A stretch of 5,484 bases of DNA. It comes from Litorivivens sp041619575 (GTDB lineage Bacteria; Pseudomonadota; Gammaproteobacteria; Pseudomonadales; Spongiibacteraceae). Shown here piece after piece: positions 1 through 5,484 of this stretch. Within the stretch, counting starts at the first letter, position 1. Each line of letters opens with the position of its first letter. The translations under genes were made by a program, and so were the position numbers. The notes beneath the pieces are model-generated. The model had not been told where the DNA came from, made no database searches, and saw only the letters and a list, made by a program, of their open reading frames with translations. The stretch spans positions 1-5,484 of the forward strand of contig JBFKDP010000281.1 of assembly GCA_041619575.1 (NCBI GenBank), in the 5' to 3' direction.

Positions 1-2
1 AC

Positions 3-1028
3 GGAATGCGTCAGAGTACAGCCAAGACCTTTCTCGCGCAGTGTATCAATCGCCCGAATCTCGACCTGCAGATCAATGCACTGACAACTAAAATAGAATT
101 CGAGGGCAAAAAGGCGGTTGCCATTCGCTATCGCCAAAAAGGCGAAGAGAAGCGCGCCGAATGCCGGGCAGAAATTATACTCTGTGGCGGCACAATCAAC
201 TCACCACAGCTGCTCGAGCTCTCAGGCGTTGGTCGTGCAGAGTTTCTAAAACAAATGGGCATCAAGCTGGTTCATGATCTGCCCGGTGTCGGAGAAAACC
301 TGCAGGATCACCTTACGGTAAACACACAATGTTCAATGAGCGATGTAGCGACATTCCACGAAGAGCTCAAACCCCTGAACATGATGAAAAATCTGGCCAA
401 ATTGGCCTTTAAGCGCAAGGGCCTGCTCATACATCCGGCTTCCCAGGTGGGCGCGTTCTTTAAAACCTCGGAGGATTTAGACAGGCCCGATGCGCAGATT
501 CACTTCACGCCTGCAGCCGGTGATCCTGACGAAAAAGGCCGTATCAAGCCATTGCCCGGCACTACCGCAACGGTCTGCTACCTGCGCCCGACAAGCCGAG
601 GCTCTGTGCATATCAAGGCGCGCAACCCTGAGACCCACCCGGCAATTCGCGCGAATTATCTCGCCACCGACAATGATGTGCACAGGACCATCGCCGCGGT
701 ACAGAAAACGCGCGAGATCTACAATGCACCAAGCCTGAAAAAGTACAACCGCGGCGAGCTACAGCCCGGCCTACAGGCCAACACAGACGATAAAGTCCTT
801 GAGCATATTCGCGCCATCGGCGAGTCGGTCTATCACCCTGTTGGCACCTGTAAAATGGGCAAGGACGAGATGGCCGTAGTCGACGACCGCTTGCGCGTTC
901 ACGGTATTGAGAACCTGCGTATTGCCGATGGTTCGATTATGCCCACCCTGCTTTCCGGCAACACCAACGCCGCTTGCGTGCTAATTGGTGAACGCTGTGC
1001 CGACTTTATCCTGAATTCAGAAAACTAG
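3..1028 (+). CDS. GMC-family FAD-dependent alcohol/choline dehydrogenase-like oxidoreductase, 5' end missing
   Basis: This is the C-terminal part of a glucose-methanol-choline oxidoreductase, a flavoenzyme that oxidises a substrate hydroxyl group to an aldehyde or ketone. About 341 residues are visible, whereas family members usually have about 530-560. The N-terminal FAD-binding Rossmann motif lies left of the window, and the frame is open to the edge, so the ATG at position 6 is internal. Counting from that Met, the GMC signature 2 is seen at residues 62-76 (GTINSPQLLELSGVG) and the LPGVGENLQDH motif at 92-102. The catalytic His is in HPVGTCKMG (His277) and the active-site Asn in SGNTNA (Asn319). 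The C-terminal block resembles AlkJ and choline dehydrogenase-like proteins, but the substrate cannot be read from the sequence. The aldehyde dehydrogenase gene starts 9 bases downstream, which suggests co-transcription and an alcohol-to-acid pathway. Confidence 0.93.
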   Translation, partial: GMRQSTAKTFLAQCINRPNLDLQINALTTKIEFEGKKAVAIRYRQKGEEKRAECRAEIILCGGTINSPQLLELSGVGRAEFLKQMGIKLVHDLPGVGENLQDHLTVNTQCSMSDVATFHEELKPLNMMKNLAKLAFKRKGLLIHPASQVGAFFKTSEDLDRPDAQIHFTPAAGDPDEKGRIKPLPGTTATVCYLRPTSRGSVHIKARNPETHPAIRANYLATDNDVHRTIAAVQKTREIYNAPSLKKYNRGELQPGLQANTDDKVLEHIRAIGESVYHPVGTCKMGKDEMAVVDDRLRVHGIENLRIADGSIMPTLLSGNTNAACVLIGERCADFILNSEN

Positions 1029-1031
1029 GAG
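1027..1031 (+). promoter_or_regulatory. Ribosome binding site for the aldehyde dehydrogenase gene
   Basis: AGGAG lies 6 bases before the ATG at 1038 and overlaps the last two bases of the upstream TAG stop codon. This spacing fixes the start and fits translational coupling within one transcript. Confidence 0.75.
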
Positions 1032-1037
1032 CCCAAC

Positions 1038-2486
1038 ATGACTACTCAACCCTCTATCGAATCCGTCACCGAACCGTTACAAGAACTCCTGGATCTGCAG
1101 CGCAATGCCTTTGTACGTGAAGGTGAAGTCTTGCTGGAAACCCGCATTGACAGGCTCAACCGCTGTATCGCCATGCTGGTCGATCACCAGACCGAAATCT
1201 GTGAGGCAGTGAACAAAGATTTTGGCTGCCGTTCACGCCACGTCACGCTGATGACGGACATCTTTACGTCGGTCGGCTCCCTCAAATTCGTCAAGAAAAA
1301 CCTTAAAAAGTGGATGAAGCCGGAGAAGCGCAAAGCGCCTGTTCCCATGAATCTGTTTGGCGCAACAGCCAAAATCCACTATCAGCCCAAGGGGGTTGTC
1401 GGCATCATGACTCCTTGGAATGTGCCGGTGAATATGATTTTTAGCCCTCTCGCCGACGCTATTGGCGCGGGCAATCGCGTTATCATCAAGCCGTCGGAAT
1501 TTACCCCGCATACAGCCGAAGTGATGCAGCGATTGTTCCGCGAATACTTCGAAGACAGCGAAATTTCAGTTGTCACTGGTGGTGCTGAAGTTGGCGCAGC
1601 GTTTAGCAGCCTGAAATTCGATCATCTGATTTTTACCGGTGCAACCAGCATCGGCAAACTGGTCATGAAGGCCGCCGCAGAAAATCTGACCCCGGTCACC
1701 CTGGAGCTCGGGGGCAAATCGCCCGTTATTGTTTCCGACAGCGGCAACTTGCAGGAATACGCTGAAAAAATCATCTCTGGCAAATCCATGAACGCAGGTC
1801 AACTGTGTATTTCACCGGATTATTGCTTTGTACCAGCGAGTCGGCTCGAGGCCTTTATCACAACCTGCAAGGAAACCATCAAAACGATGTTTCCCACCAT
1901 CGCTGACAATCCCGATTTCGTTTCTGTCATCAACGAGCGTCACTTTGATCGCGTTAAATCTTATATTGATGAGGCAAAAGAGGCGGGCACTCGCGTGGTT
2001 GAGTTAAACCCCGCAAACGAAGACTGGAACGATCGCGAACGACATAAAATTCCGCTACATCTGATCGTCGAACCCGCTGACGAGCTGAAGTGTATGCAAG
2101 ATGAAATATTTGGGCCAATTCTCAATATTAAAACCTACCGTACGATTGAAGAGTGCCTGCAATTTATCAACAAGCGGCCTCGCCCACTGGCCATGTACTA
2201 TTTTGGCAGCGACAAGATAGAACGCGAGCATGTGTTGGCCAACTCAATCTCTGGTGGCGTCACCGTCAACGATATCGCCATGCATGTTGCCTGTGACGAT
2301 ATGCCCTTCGGCGGCGTGGGGAACAGCGGCATGGGTAACTATCGGGGGTTTGAGGGTTTCCGCACCTTCAGTCACTCAAAATCGGTATTTTCACAGGGGT
2401 TTGTAAACCTTGCGAAGCTCGCCGGTACCTTGCCGCCCTACAGTGAAAAAGTTGACAAGATGATGGCTCAGCAAATCAAGAAGTAA
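1038..2486 (+). CDS. Coniferyl-aldehyde-dehydrogenase-type NAD(P)+ aldehyde dehydrogenase
   Basis: This is a complete 482-residue cytoplasmic aldehyde dehydrogenase that converts an aldehyde to the carboxylic acid with NAD(P)+. All core residues are present. TPWN holds the oxyanion Asn128, and KPSE gives the cofactor-binding Lys151. The nucleotide-binding loop TGATSIG is at 200-206, and ELGGKSP carries the general base Glu223. NAGQLC carries the nucleophile Cys257, EIFGP has the cofactor-contacting Glu356, and PFGGVGNSGMG is at 423-433. Short length and the NAGQxCISPDY context match the class-3-like branch that includes coniferyl aldehyde dehydrogenase (CalB). Members of this branch also act on fatty and other aromatic aldehydes, so the true substrate is open. 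The ATG has a good AGGAG site. The GMC dehydrogenase immediately upstream is a plausible source of its aldehyde. A strong stem-loop follows the TAA stop. Confidence 0.95.
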   Translation: MTTQPSIESVTEPLQELLDLQRNAFVREGEVLLETRIDRLNRCIAMLVDHQTEICEAVNKDFGCRSRHVTLMTDIFTSVGSLKFVKKNLKKWMKPEKRKAPVPMNLFGATAKIHYQPKGVVGIMTPWNVPVNMIFSPLADAIGAGNRVIIKPSEFTPHTAEVMQRLFREYFEDSEISVVTGGAEVGAAFSSLKFDHLIFTGATSIGKLVMKAAAENLTPVTLELGGKSPVIVSDSGNLQEYAEKIISGKSMNAGQLCISPDYCFVPASRLEAFITTCKETIKTMFPTIADNPDFVSVINERHFDRVKSYIDEAKEAGTRVVELNPANEDWNDRERHKIPLHLIVEPADELKCMQDEIFGPILNIKTYRTIEECLQFINKRPRPLAMYYFGSDKIEREHVLANSISGGVTVNDIAMHVACDDMPFGGVGNSGMGNYRGFEGFRTFSHSKSVFSQGFVNLAKLAGTLPPYSEKVDKMMAQQIKK

Positions 2487-2492
2487 CCCTGC

Positions 2493-2526
2493 TGCAAGCA
2501 TCGCGCGCTGTTGTGCGATGCTTGCA
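2493..2526 (+). terminator. Perfect 12-bp stem-loop after the aldehyde dehydrogenase gene
   Basis: TGCAAGCATCGC (2493-2504) is the exact reverse complement of GCGATGCTTGCA (2515-2526), with a 10-base loop that can add one G-U and one C-G pair. It begins 6 bases after the stop codon. No T-run follows (the next bases are ACCCAATATC), so it is not a canonical intrinsic terminator. It may act as a terminator with help, or as a 3'-end stabiliser of the GMC-aldehyde dehydrogenase message. Confidence 0.6.
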
Positions 2527-2561
2527 ACCCAATATCGCCAGCCGGCAACGGTTATTAATAA

Positions 2562-2819
2562 TCCCAGAGAAACAATCCCCAATTTCAAGTCACTGCCCCA
2601 TCGGTAACAAGCTTGCACCGATGTAATGCCTTTGATCCAAACACTCAAGATCACGCCAATGGCACCGGTCTGATGTACGGCGCGGGTCTTCGCCGCGAAA
2701 TCACCCAAGCTGCCGCTATTAGGCTCCAGTATGATGCTATACAACTCTCAGATGAGGAAGGCGACGCGGAAATAGGCGACTACGCTGTCGCCTCCGCGTT
2801 ACTTGAACTGACGTTTTAA
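2562..2819 (+). pseudogene. Remnant of an outer-membrane beta-barrel protein (C-terminal strands)
   Basis: The frame is open from 2562 to the TAA at 2817-2819. From about 2670 it reads GTGLMYGAGLRREIT, AAAIRLQYDAIQL, an acidic DEEGDAEIGD turn, and ASALLELTF. This alternation of polar and hydrophobic residues, the G-x-G-x strand start, the RLQYD strand and a terminal Phe resemble the last strands of OmpA-like or opacity-type eight-stranded barrels. Such proteins normally have about 170-220 residues with a signal peptide; here neither the N-terminal half nor a signal peptide is present. The only start in frame before the barrel-like part is a TTG at 2613 with no ribosome binding site. Around 2589-2622 barrel-like words (VTAP, then IGNKLAPM) appear in two different frames, hinting at a frameshift. 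I infer a decayed gene; chance resemblance remains possible for so short a piece. I see nothing clear in 2527-2588. Confidence 0.45.
2764..2799. repeat. Long interrupted inverted repeat inside the barrel remnant
   Basis: An inner perfect 7-bp stem (AGGCGAC 2774-2780 with GTCGCCT 2787-2793, loop TACGCT) is extended by an outer 6-bp stem (ACGCGG 2764-2769 with CCGCGT 2794-2799), with a one-sided bulge AAAT. The 13 pairs are GC-rich. Its role is unknown; it lies before the stop codon and no T-run follows directly. Confidence 0.5.
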
Positions 2820-2846
2820 CGATGTGAATGGGCCCGCATACTGGCG

Positions 2847-3869
2847 CTAAGCGCGCCCGCTCAAGCGTTTTAACTCAGCAATGATGGTAGGCCAAACCTC
2901 TGGCCCAGACTGATAAGGTGCATAGATACTTAGACGGTCGGCATCGGCACCGTATTTTTCGTACAGCTGGCCCGCAATGGTATCCGGCTCGCCAACGACG
3001 GCGAATGCGTTCAGGAAATCATCGTCAATCAAATCTGCCATTTCCTGCCAGCGCCCTTCCTTAGACATTTTGTTCAAGGTTGGGTGCAATTCATCCATTC
3101 CCACCGCAGCCATTGGCGGCACGTAAGCCGGTGTTGAGCCATAGAATGCGAGCAAGCCCTTGACCGTTGCCTTGGCCGCTTCAAACTCCTGTTCATTTGC
3201 TCCGGTCACGCAGATTGCAGCAACCTGCATAAGGAAGTCGCTACGTGTGCGGCCACTTTTGGCAAGCCCGCGCTCAACGGCTGGCAATTGTTTTTCACGC
3301 ACAAACGGCAAGGTATTGAAAGGGTGAACAATAAGCCCATCTGCAACTTCACCGGCGACTTCTGTCATTTTTGGGCCAAGCGCGCCCAGTAATATGGGGG
3401 GGACTCCACACTCCAATGGCCCCGGATTGAACATAGGTGTCATCAGGGTATGGCGATAGAAGCGGCCTTCGAAGTTAAGACGCGTACCGTTTTGAAAGCA
3501 GTCGAAGAAAGCCTTTACTGCCTGAATATATTCCCGCATTCGGGGAGCCGGCGGGTCGAAATCCAGACCGAAGCGTTTTTCGATATGCGTTTTGATCTGC
3601 GGCCCAATGCCCAAGAGAAACTTGCCCTTGGAATAACGCTGAAGATCAAAGGCCTGATAGGCGATATGAGAGGGATTTCGCGGAAATGCAACCGCGATGC
3701 CTGTCGCTATATCAAGTTCAGGACGGGCTTGTGAGGCAAGGACAAGAGGAAAAAAGGGGTCGCGGCTTCCTTCGAGCGTGTAGATTCCGTCATAACCGGC
3801 ATCGGCAATTTTGTGAGCTTCTTCGCTCGCGGTTTCCATATCTGCGTAAAACGGGCCGTCTATTTTCAT
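2847..3869 (-). CDS. LLM-class (luciferase-like) F420-type oxidoreductase
   Basis: This is a complete 340-residue TIM-barrel protein of the bacterial luciferase-like superfamily, which uses reduced flavin (FMNH2) or coenzyme F420. The order of blocks fits the family: an N-terminal MKIDGPFYADM strand; AGYDGIYTLEGSRDPFFPL at about 24-42; TGIAVAFPRNPSHIA at about 56-70; the conserved SKGKFLLGIGPQ at about 80-91; and PPILLGALGPKM with EVADGLIVHPF at about 157-184. The pattern recalls the subfamily named after mycobacterial MSMEG_2256, described as probable F420-dependent oxidoreductases. The real cofactor in a gammaproteobacterial host is uncertain, and the substrate is unknown. I chose the ATG at 3869, with GAG 8 bases upstream, over a TTG two codons earlier that has worse spacing. 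A TetR-family regulator is divergent from it and may control it. Its stop codon faces the barrel remnant across 27 bases. Confidence 0.9.
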   Translation of the reverse strand: MKIDGPFYADMETASEEAHKIADAGYDGIYTLEGSRDPFFPLVLASQARPELDIATGIAVAFPRNPSHIAYQAFDLQRYSKGKFLLGIGPQIKTHIEKRFGLDFDPPAPRMREYIQAVKAFFDCFQNGTRLNFEGRFYRHTLMTPMFNPGPLECGVPPILLGALGPKMTEVAGEVADGLIVHPFNTLPFVREKQLPAVERGLAKSGRTRSDFLMQVAAICVTGANEQEFEAAKATVKGLLAFYGSTPAYVPPMAAVGMDELHPTLNKMSKEGRWQEMADLIDDDFLNAFAVVGEPDTIAGQLYEKYGADADRLSIYAPYQSGPEVWPTIIAELKRLSGRA

Positions 3870-3900
3870 GTCCAAAACTCACGTAATAAAAACGGAAAAG

Positions 3901-3929
3901 ATGGTTTCACTATCCAGTCGTATTGTCAA
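3901..3929 (-). promoter_or_regulatory. Possible promoter of the LLM oxidoreductase gene
   Basis: On the - strand, a perfect TTGACA (3929-3924) is followed after 17 bases by AACCAT (3906-3901), a weak -10 with 3 of 6 consensus matches. The start of transcription would fall about 25 bases before the ATG at 3869. The -35 box is convincing, the -10 is not. Confidence 0.35.
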
Positions 3930-3947
3930 ATTACACTTTAGACAGTA
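3921..3947. promoter_or_regulatory. Imperfect dyad, candidate TetR-family operator
   Basis: TATTGTCAAAT (3921-3931) and TTTAGACAGTA (3937-3947) form an inverted repeat with 8 of 11 matching positions around the 5-base centre TACAC. Its size and its place between a TetR-family gene and its divergent neighbour fit a TetR-type operator. It covers the -35-like boxes in both directions, so a bound repressor could shut both genes. Confidence 0.4.
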
Positions 3948-3951
3948 CAGT
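3923..3951 (+). promoter_or_regulatory. Candidate sigma70 promoter of the TetR-family gene
   Basis: TTGTCA (3923-3928, 5 of 6 to consensus) and TACAGT (3946-3951, 4 of 6) are separated by exactly 17 bases. Transcription would begin near 3958, which makes the TTG at 3923 unusable as a start codon and favours the TTG at 3980. Confidence 0.45.
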
Positions 3952-3979
3952 GGTACCTCACCGCACTAGAGACGAAACA

Positions 3980-4615
3980 TTGACGGAATCCAATAATTTG
4001 CGCGCGCAACGTCGTGAGAGCACGCGCAAAAAAATTCTAACAGCAGCAGTACGCATTTTTGCCGAATTGGGATTCGAAGCGGCGTCCATGGGGACTATCG
4101 CCAGCCGGGCTGGGATGAAGAAGGCCTTGGTTCAATACCACTTTGAAACCAAGCTAAAGCTTTGGCAGGAGTCCGTGAATTTATTGTGGCAGGAAATGCA
4201 CAGCCTCGCCGATCAGTTACCCAAAATTGCAGAGGGCGGCAGCGCTGAACAAGAGCGACAACAGGTCCGTGAAGCCTTCCGCGCGATTATACGTTTTGCG
4301 AAAAATCACCCTGACTGGGTAGGCATTATGTTTCGCGAGGCCGCAACGCCAGGACCGCGCTTGGACTGGCTAGTGGAAACCCACCTCAAGAAAGACATCA
4401 GCGACGGTGTCGACTTTGTCAGCCGGGCTCAAGCCCATGGCTTGCTGCCCAAGGGCTCTGCCCTGCACATACTGCACATTATTTCAGGCGCACTGACCTA
4501 TATTCTGTTGGTTGCTCCTTTGACCAAGCGAGCAACCGGTGTTGACCTGACCGTAGATGAATCGCTGGACACCACGGTCGACATGCTACTGGCGATGCTG
4601 AGCCCGACCAGTTAG
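3980..4615 (+). CDS. TetR/AcrR-family transcriptional regulator
   Basis: This is a one-component DNA-binding repressor type. The N-terminal TetR helix-turn-helix is clear: STRKKILTAAVRIFAELGFE (residues 14-33 from the chosen start), then MGTIASRAGMKKALVQYHFETK (37-58), where the recognition helix and the family's Y-H-F ending are seen. The rest is helical and should bind a small ligand; it matches no C-terminal class I can name. I chose the TTG at 3980, which has AGAG 8 bases upstream and gives 211 residues, a usual length. A TTG at 3923 (230 residues) lacks a ribosome binding site and lies in a likely -35 box, and a GTG at 3950 lies in the -10 box. It is divergent from the LLM oxidoreductase and a dyad lies between them, so it probably controls itself and that gene. 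Its TAG stop overlaps the stop of the ybfF-like gene. Confidence 0.9.
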   Translation: MTESNNLRAQRRESTRKKILTAAVRIFAELGFEAASMGTIASRAGMKKALVQYHFETKLKLWQESVNLLWQEMHSLADQLPKIAEGGSAEQERQQVREAFRAIIRFAKNHPDWVGIMFREAATPGPRLDWLVETHLKKDISDGVDFVSRAQAHGLLPKGSALHILHIISGALTYILLVAPLTKRATGVDLTVDESLDTTVDMLLAMLSPTS

Positions 4616-5376
4616 GCCTCCAAGAAATGCCCCACAGCCGCATTGAATACTGCCGGTTTTTCAGCGTGCAACCAATGCCCCGTGTCACTGATAACCGTCA
4701 ACTCGTGTTGGGGAAACAAGTTGTTCATAGCCGCCGAGTGAGCAGTCTGTATATAGGCTGAGTTTTCACCCTTCAGAAACAGCGTCGGCCCCGTAAAAGC
4801 TGTTCCCTCAGGGGCCTGGCGCAAATCATCGTAGCATTGGTTTATCGCGTCCAGATTCAGCTTCCAACGCCACCGGCCCTCATCATTGCGCGCTAGGTTT
4901 TTGAGTAAAAACTGCCTCACACCCAACTCAGGCTCAACATCGGCTAGCGCAGCATCGGCCTCCGCACGACTCTTCAAAGCGCGCAAATCCAGACCACACA
5001 GTGCCGCCAGGGTCGCATTATGGTGAGGCTTGTAGGCCACAGGCGCGATATCAGCAACAATCAGTCGCGATACACACTCTGGCGATTGCAGGGCGAGTTG
5101 CATCGCCACCTTGCCGCCCAGAGAGTGCCCAACAAATGCAGCCCGTTCAATACCGAGGTGACTCATCAGGCGACGCACATCGCCGGCCATGTCACGCAGA
5201 CTCATTGTCTCTAGGTGGAAAGATTCACCGTGATTGCGCAGATCGACTCGAAACACCCGAAAAGCCGGTTCCAATGCCTTCGCCAGCTGTGTCAGATTGC
5301 TGGCCGACCCAAACAAGCCATGAAGCAGGAAAACGGCCTCGCTGCCTTGCCCTGACTCCAGATAATTCAATTGCAT
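4612..5376 (-). CDS. ybfF: YbfF-like alpha/beta-hydrolase (acyl esterase)
   Basis: This is a cytoplasmic serine hydrolase of the alpha/beta fold, resembling Escherichia coli YbfF, an esterase active on short acyl and acyl-CoA-type substrates in vitro. With the ATG at 5376 it has 254 residues, the same as my recollection of E. coli YbfF. Visible features are the oxyanion motif LLHGLFGS (about 17-24), VDLRNHGES (44-52), and the nucleophile elbow GHSLGG with Ser85. The aspartate in VADIAPV (Asp109) corresponds to the unusual YbfF acid position, and DTGHW holds the catalytic His234. The start has AGGGA 4 bases upstream and gives the family's typical beginning (MQLNYLESG). A GTG 18 codons earlier (5430) would add a non-homologous tail. 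The gene converges on the TetR gene with a 4-base overlap and no terminator between. It diverges from a partial gene at the right edge. Confidence 0.92.
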   Translation of the reverse strand: MQLNYLESGQGSEAVFLLHGLFGSASNLTQLAKALEPAFRVFRVDLRNHGESFHLETMSLRDMAGDVRRLMSHLGIERAAFVGHSLGGKVAMQLALQSPECVSRLIVADIAPVAYKPHHNATLAALCGLDLRALKSRAEADAALADVEPELGVRQFLLKNLARNDEGRWRWKLNLDAINQCYDDLRQAPEGTAFTGPTLFLKGENSAYIQTAHSAAMNNLFPQHELTVISDTGHWLHAEKPAVFNAAVGHFLEA

Positions 5377-5381
5377 ATAAT
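5352..5381 (+). promoter_or_regulatory. Candidate promoter for the right-edge gene
   Basis: A perfect TATAAT (5376-5381) has CTGACT (5352-5357, 4 of 6 to TTGACA) 18 bases upstream. Transcription would start near 5388, leaving a leader of about 62 bases before the GTG at 5450. The box overlaps the ybfF start codon and its ribosome binding region on the other strand. Confidence 0.4.
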
Positions 5382-5385
5382 CCCT
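5381..5385 (-). promoter_or_regulatory. Ribosome binding site of the ybfF-like gene
   Basis: AGGGA on the - strand lies 4 bases before the ATG at 5376. It decides the start in favour of this ATG over the GTG at 5430. Confidence 0.55.
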
Positions 5386-5405
5386 GTTGGCTTCTATTCG
5401 AAGGG

Positions 5406-5428
5406 GGCGATTGGTAGAATCGCCAATC
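5406..5428. repeat. Small inverted repeat with two alternative pairings
   Basis: GGCGATT (5406-5412) pairs perfectly with AATCGCC (5418-5424) around a 5-base loop. Alternatively GATTGG (5409-5414) pairs with CCAATC (5423-5428) around an 8-base loop. The two pairings exclude each other. The repeat sits between the divergent ybfF-like and right-edge genes, so it could be an operator or a leader hairpin. Confidence 0.4.
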
Positions 5429-5438
5429 ACATAATTCT

Positions 5439-5443
5439 AGGAG
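5439..5443 (+). promoter_or_regulatory. Ribosome binding site of the right-edge gene
   Basis: AGGAG lies 6 bases before the GTG at 5450. This strong match is the main support for calling a gene start so near the window edge. Confidence 0.65.
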
Positions 5444-5449
5444 TGTTTC

Positions 5450-5484
5450 GTGCGTTTATTCTGGCTGGCTCTCAGCGTATTTCT
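5450..5484 (+). CDS. Start of an unidentified gene with a hydrophobic N-terminus, cut by the window edge
   Basis: Only about a dozen codons are visible, starting with GTG and reading MRLFWLALSVF. A basic residue followed by a hydrophobic stretch is what a signal peptide or first membrane helix looks like, so the product is probably exported or membrane-bound. The family cannot be identified. Support comes from the well-placed AGGAG and from a perfect TATAAT box about 70 bases upstream. It is divergent from the ybfF-like gene. Confidence 0.55.
   Translation, partial: MRLFWLALSVF

Noticed and set aside
490..738. Open + frame inside the GMC dehydrogenase gene
   Set aside because: It overlaps conserved GMC coding sequence in another frame and reads like a shadow translation.
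1233..1511. Open - strand frame within the aldehyde dehydrogenase gene
   Set aside because: It is a shadow of a gene whose catalytic motifs are all in the + frame; its composition is not protein-like.
2391..2744. A 117-codon - strand frame with a hydrophobic stretch that might be a membrane protein
   Set aside because: It runs antisense into the well-supported aldehyde dehydrogenase, crosses the perfect stem-loop and resembles no known family; the hydrophobic stretch comes from AT-rich intergenic sequence.
2821..2862. GC-rich short inverted repeats around the LLM stop codon as a terminator
   Set aside because: The stems are only 4-5 bp and no T-run follows in either direction.
5001..5417. 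A 138-codon + strand frame across from the ybfF-like gene
   Set aside because: It is antisense to a gene with a full catalytic triad, has a Pro/Arg/His-rich shadow composition and no family resemblance.
5374..5430. GTG at 5430 as start of the ybfF-like gene
   Set aside because: It would add 18 residues not expected in the family, it lacks a ribosome site, and the ATG at 5376 has AGGGA and gives the usual length of 254.

Overview
This window looks like ordinary chromosomal DNA from a Gram-negative bacterium, most likely a marine or environmental gammaproteobacterium. That guess rests on the YbfF-type esterase, the outer-membrane-barrel fragment, and the pairing of a GMC dehydrogenase with a coniferyl-type aldehyde dehydrogenase and an F420-type LLM protein. 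It is inference; no rRNA or other phylogenetic marker is present. There is no tRNA, CRISPR array, insertion sequence or phage gene.

Left part (1-2526, + strand): the C-terminal two-thirds of a GMC flavoprotein alcohol/choline dehydrogenase-like enzyme, cut by the window edge. Nine bases later comes a complete aldehyde dehydrogenase of the coniferyl-aldehyde type. Together they could oxidise an alcohol to an aldehyde and then to a carboxylic acid. The unit ends at a perfect 12-bp stem-loop just after the aldehyde dehydrogenase stop codon.

Centre (2487-2846): a 360-base stretch with no intact gene. It holds the stem-loop, then about 90 bases in which I see nothing clear, then what looks like the last strands of an outer-membrane beta-barrel protein with no proper start. 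I read this as a gene remnant. A long interrupted hairpin lies within it.

Right part (2847-4615): a luciferase-like (LLM, F420-type) oxidoreductase on the - strand, divergent from a TetR-family regulator on the + strand. The gap between them carries an imperfect 27-bp dyad overlapping -35-like boxes facing both ways, so autoregulation and control of the LLM gene by this regulator are plausible. Both genes have a more upstream TTG start option that I consider less likely.

End (4612-5484): a YbfF-like alpha/beta-hydrolase on the - strand whose stop codon overlaps the TetR stop codon tail to tail. Divergent from it is the first dozen codons of a + strand gene with a strong ribosome binding site and a hydrophobic N-terminus. 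A perfect TATAAT box sits across the ybfF start codon and is a candidate promoter for that last gene. I found no convincing undescribed system; the most useful leads are the LLM/TetR operator region and the decayed barrel gene.
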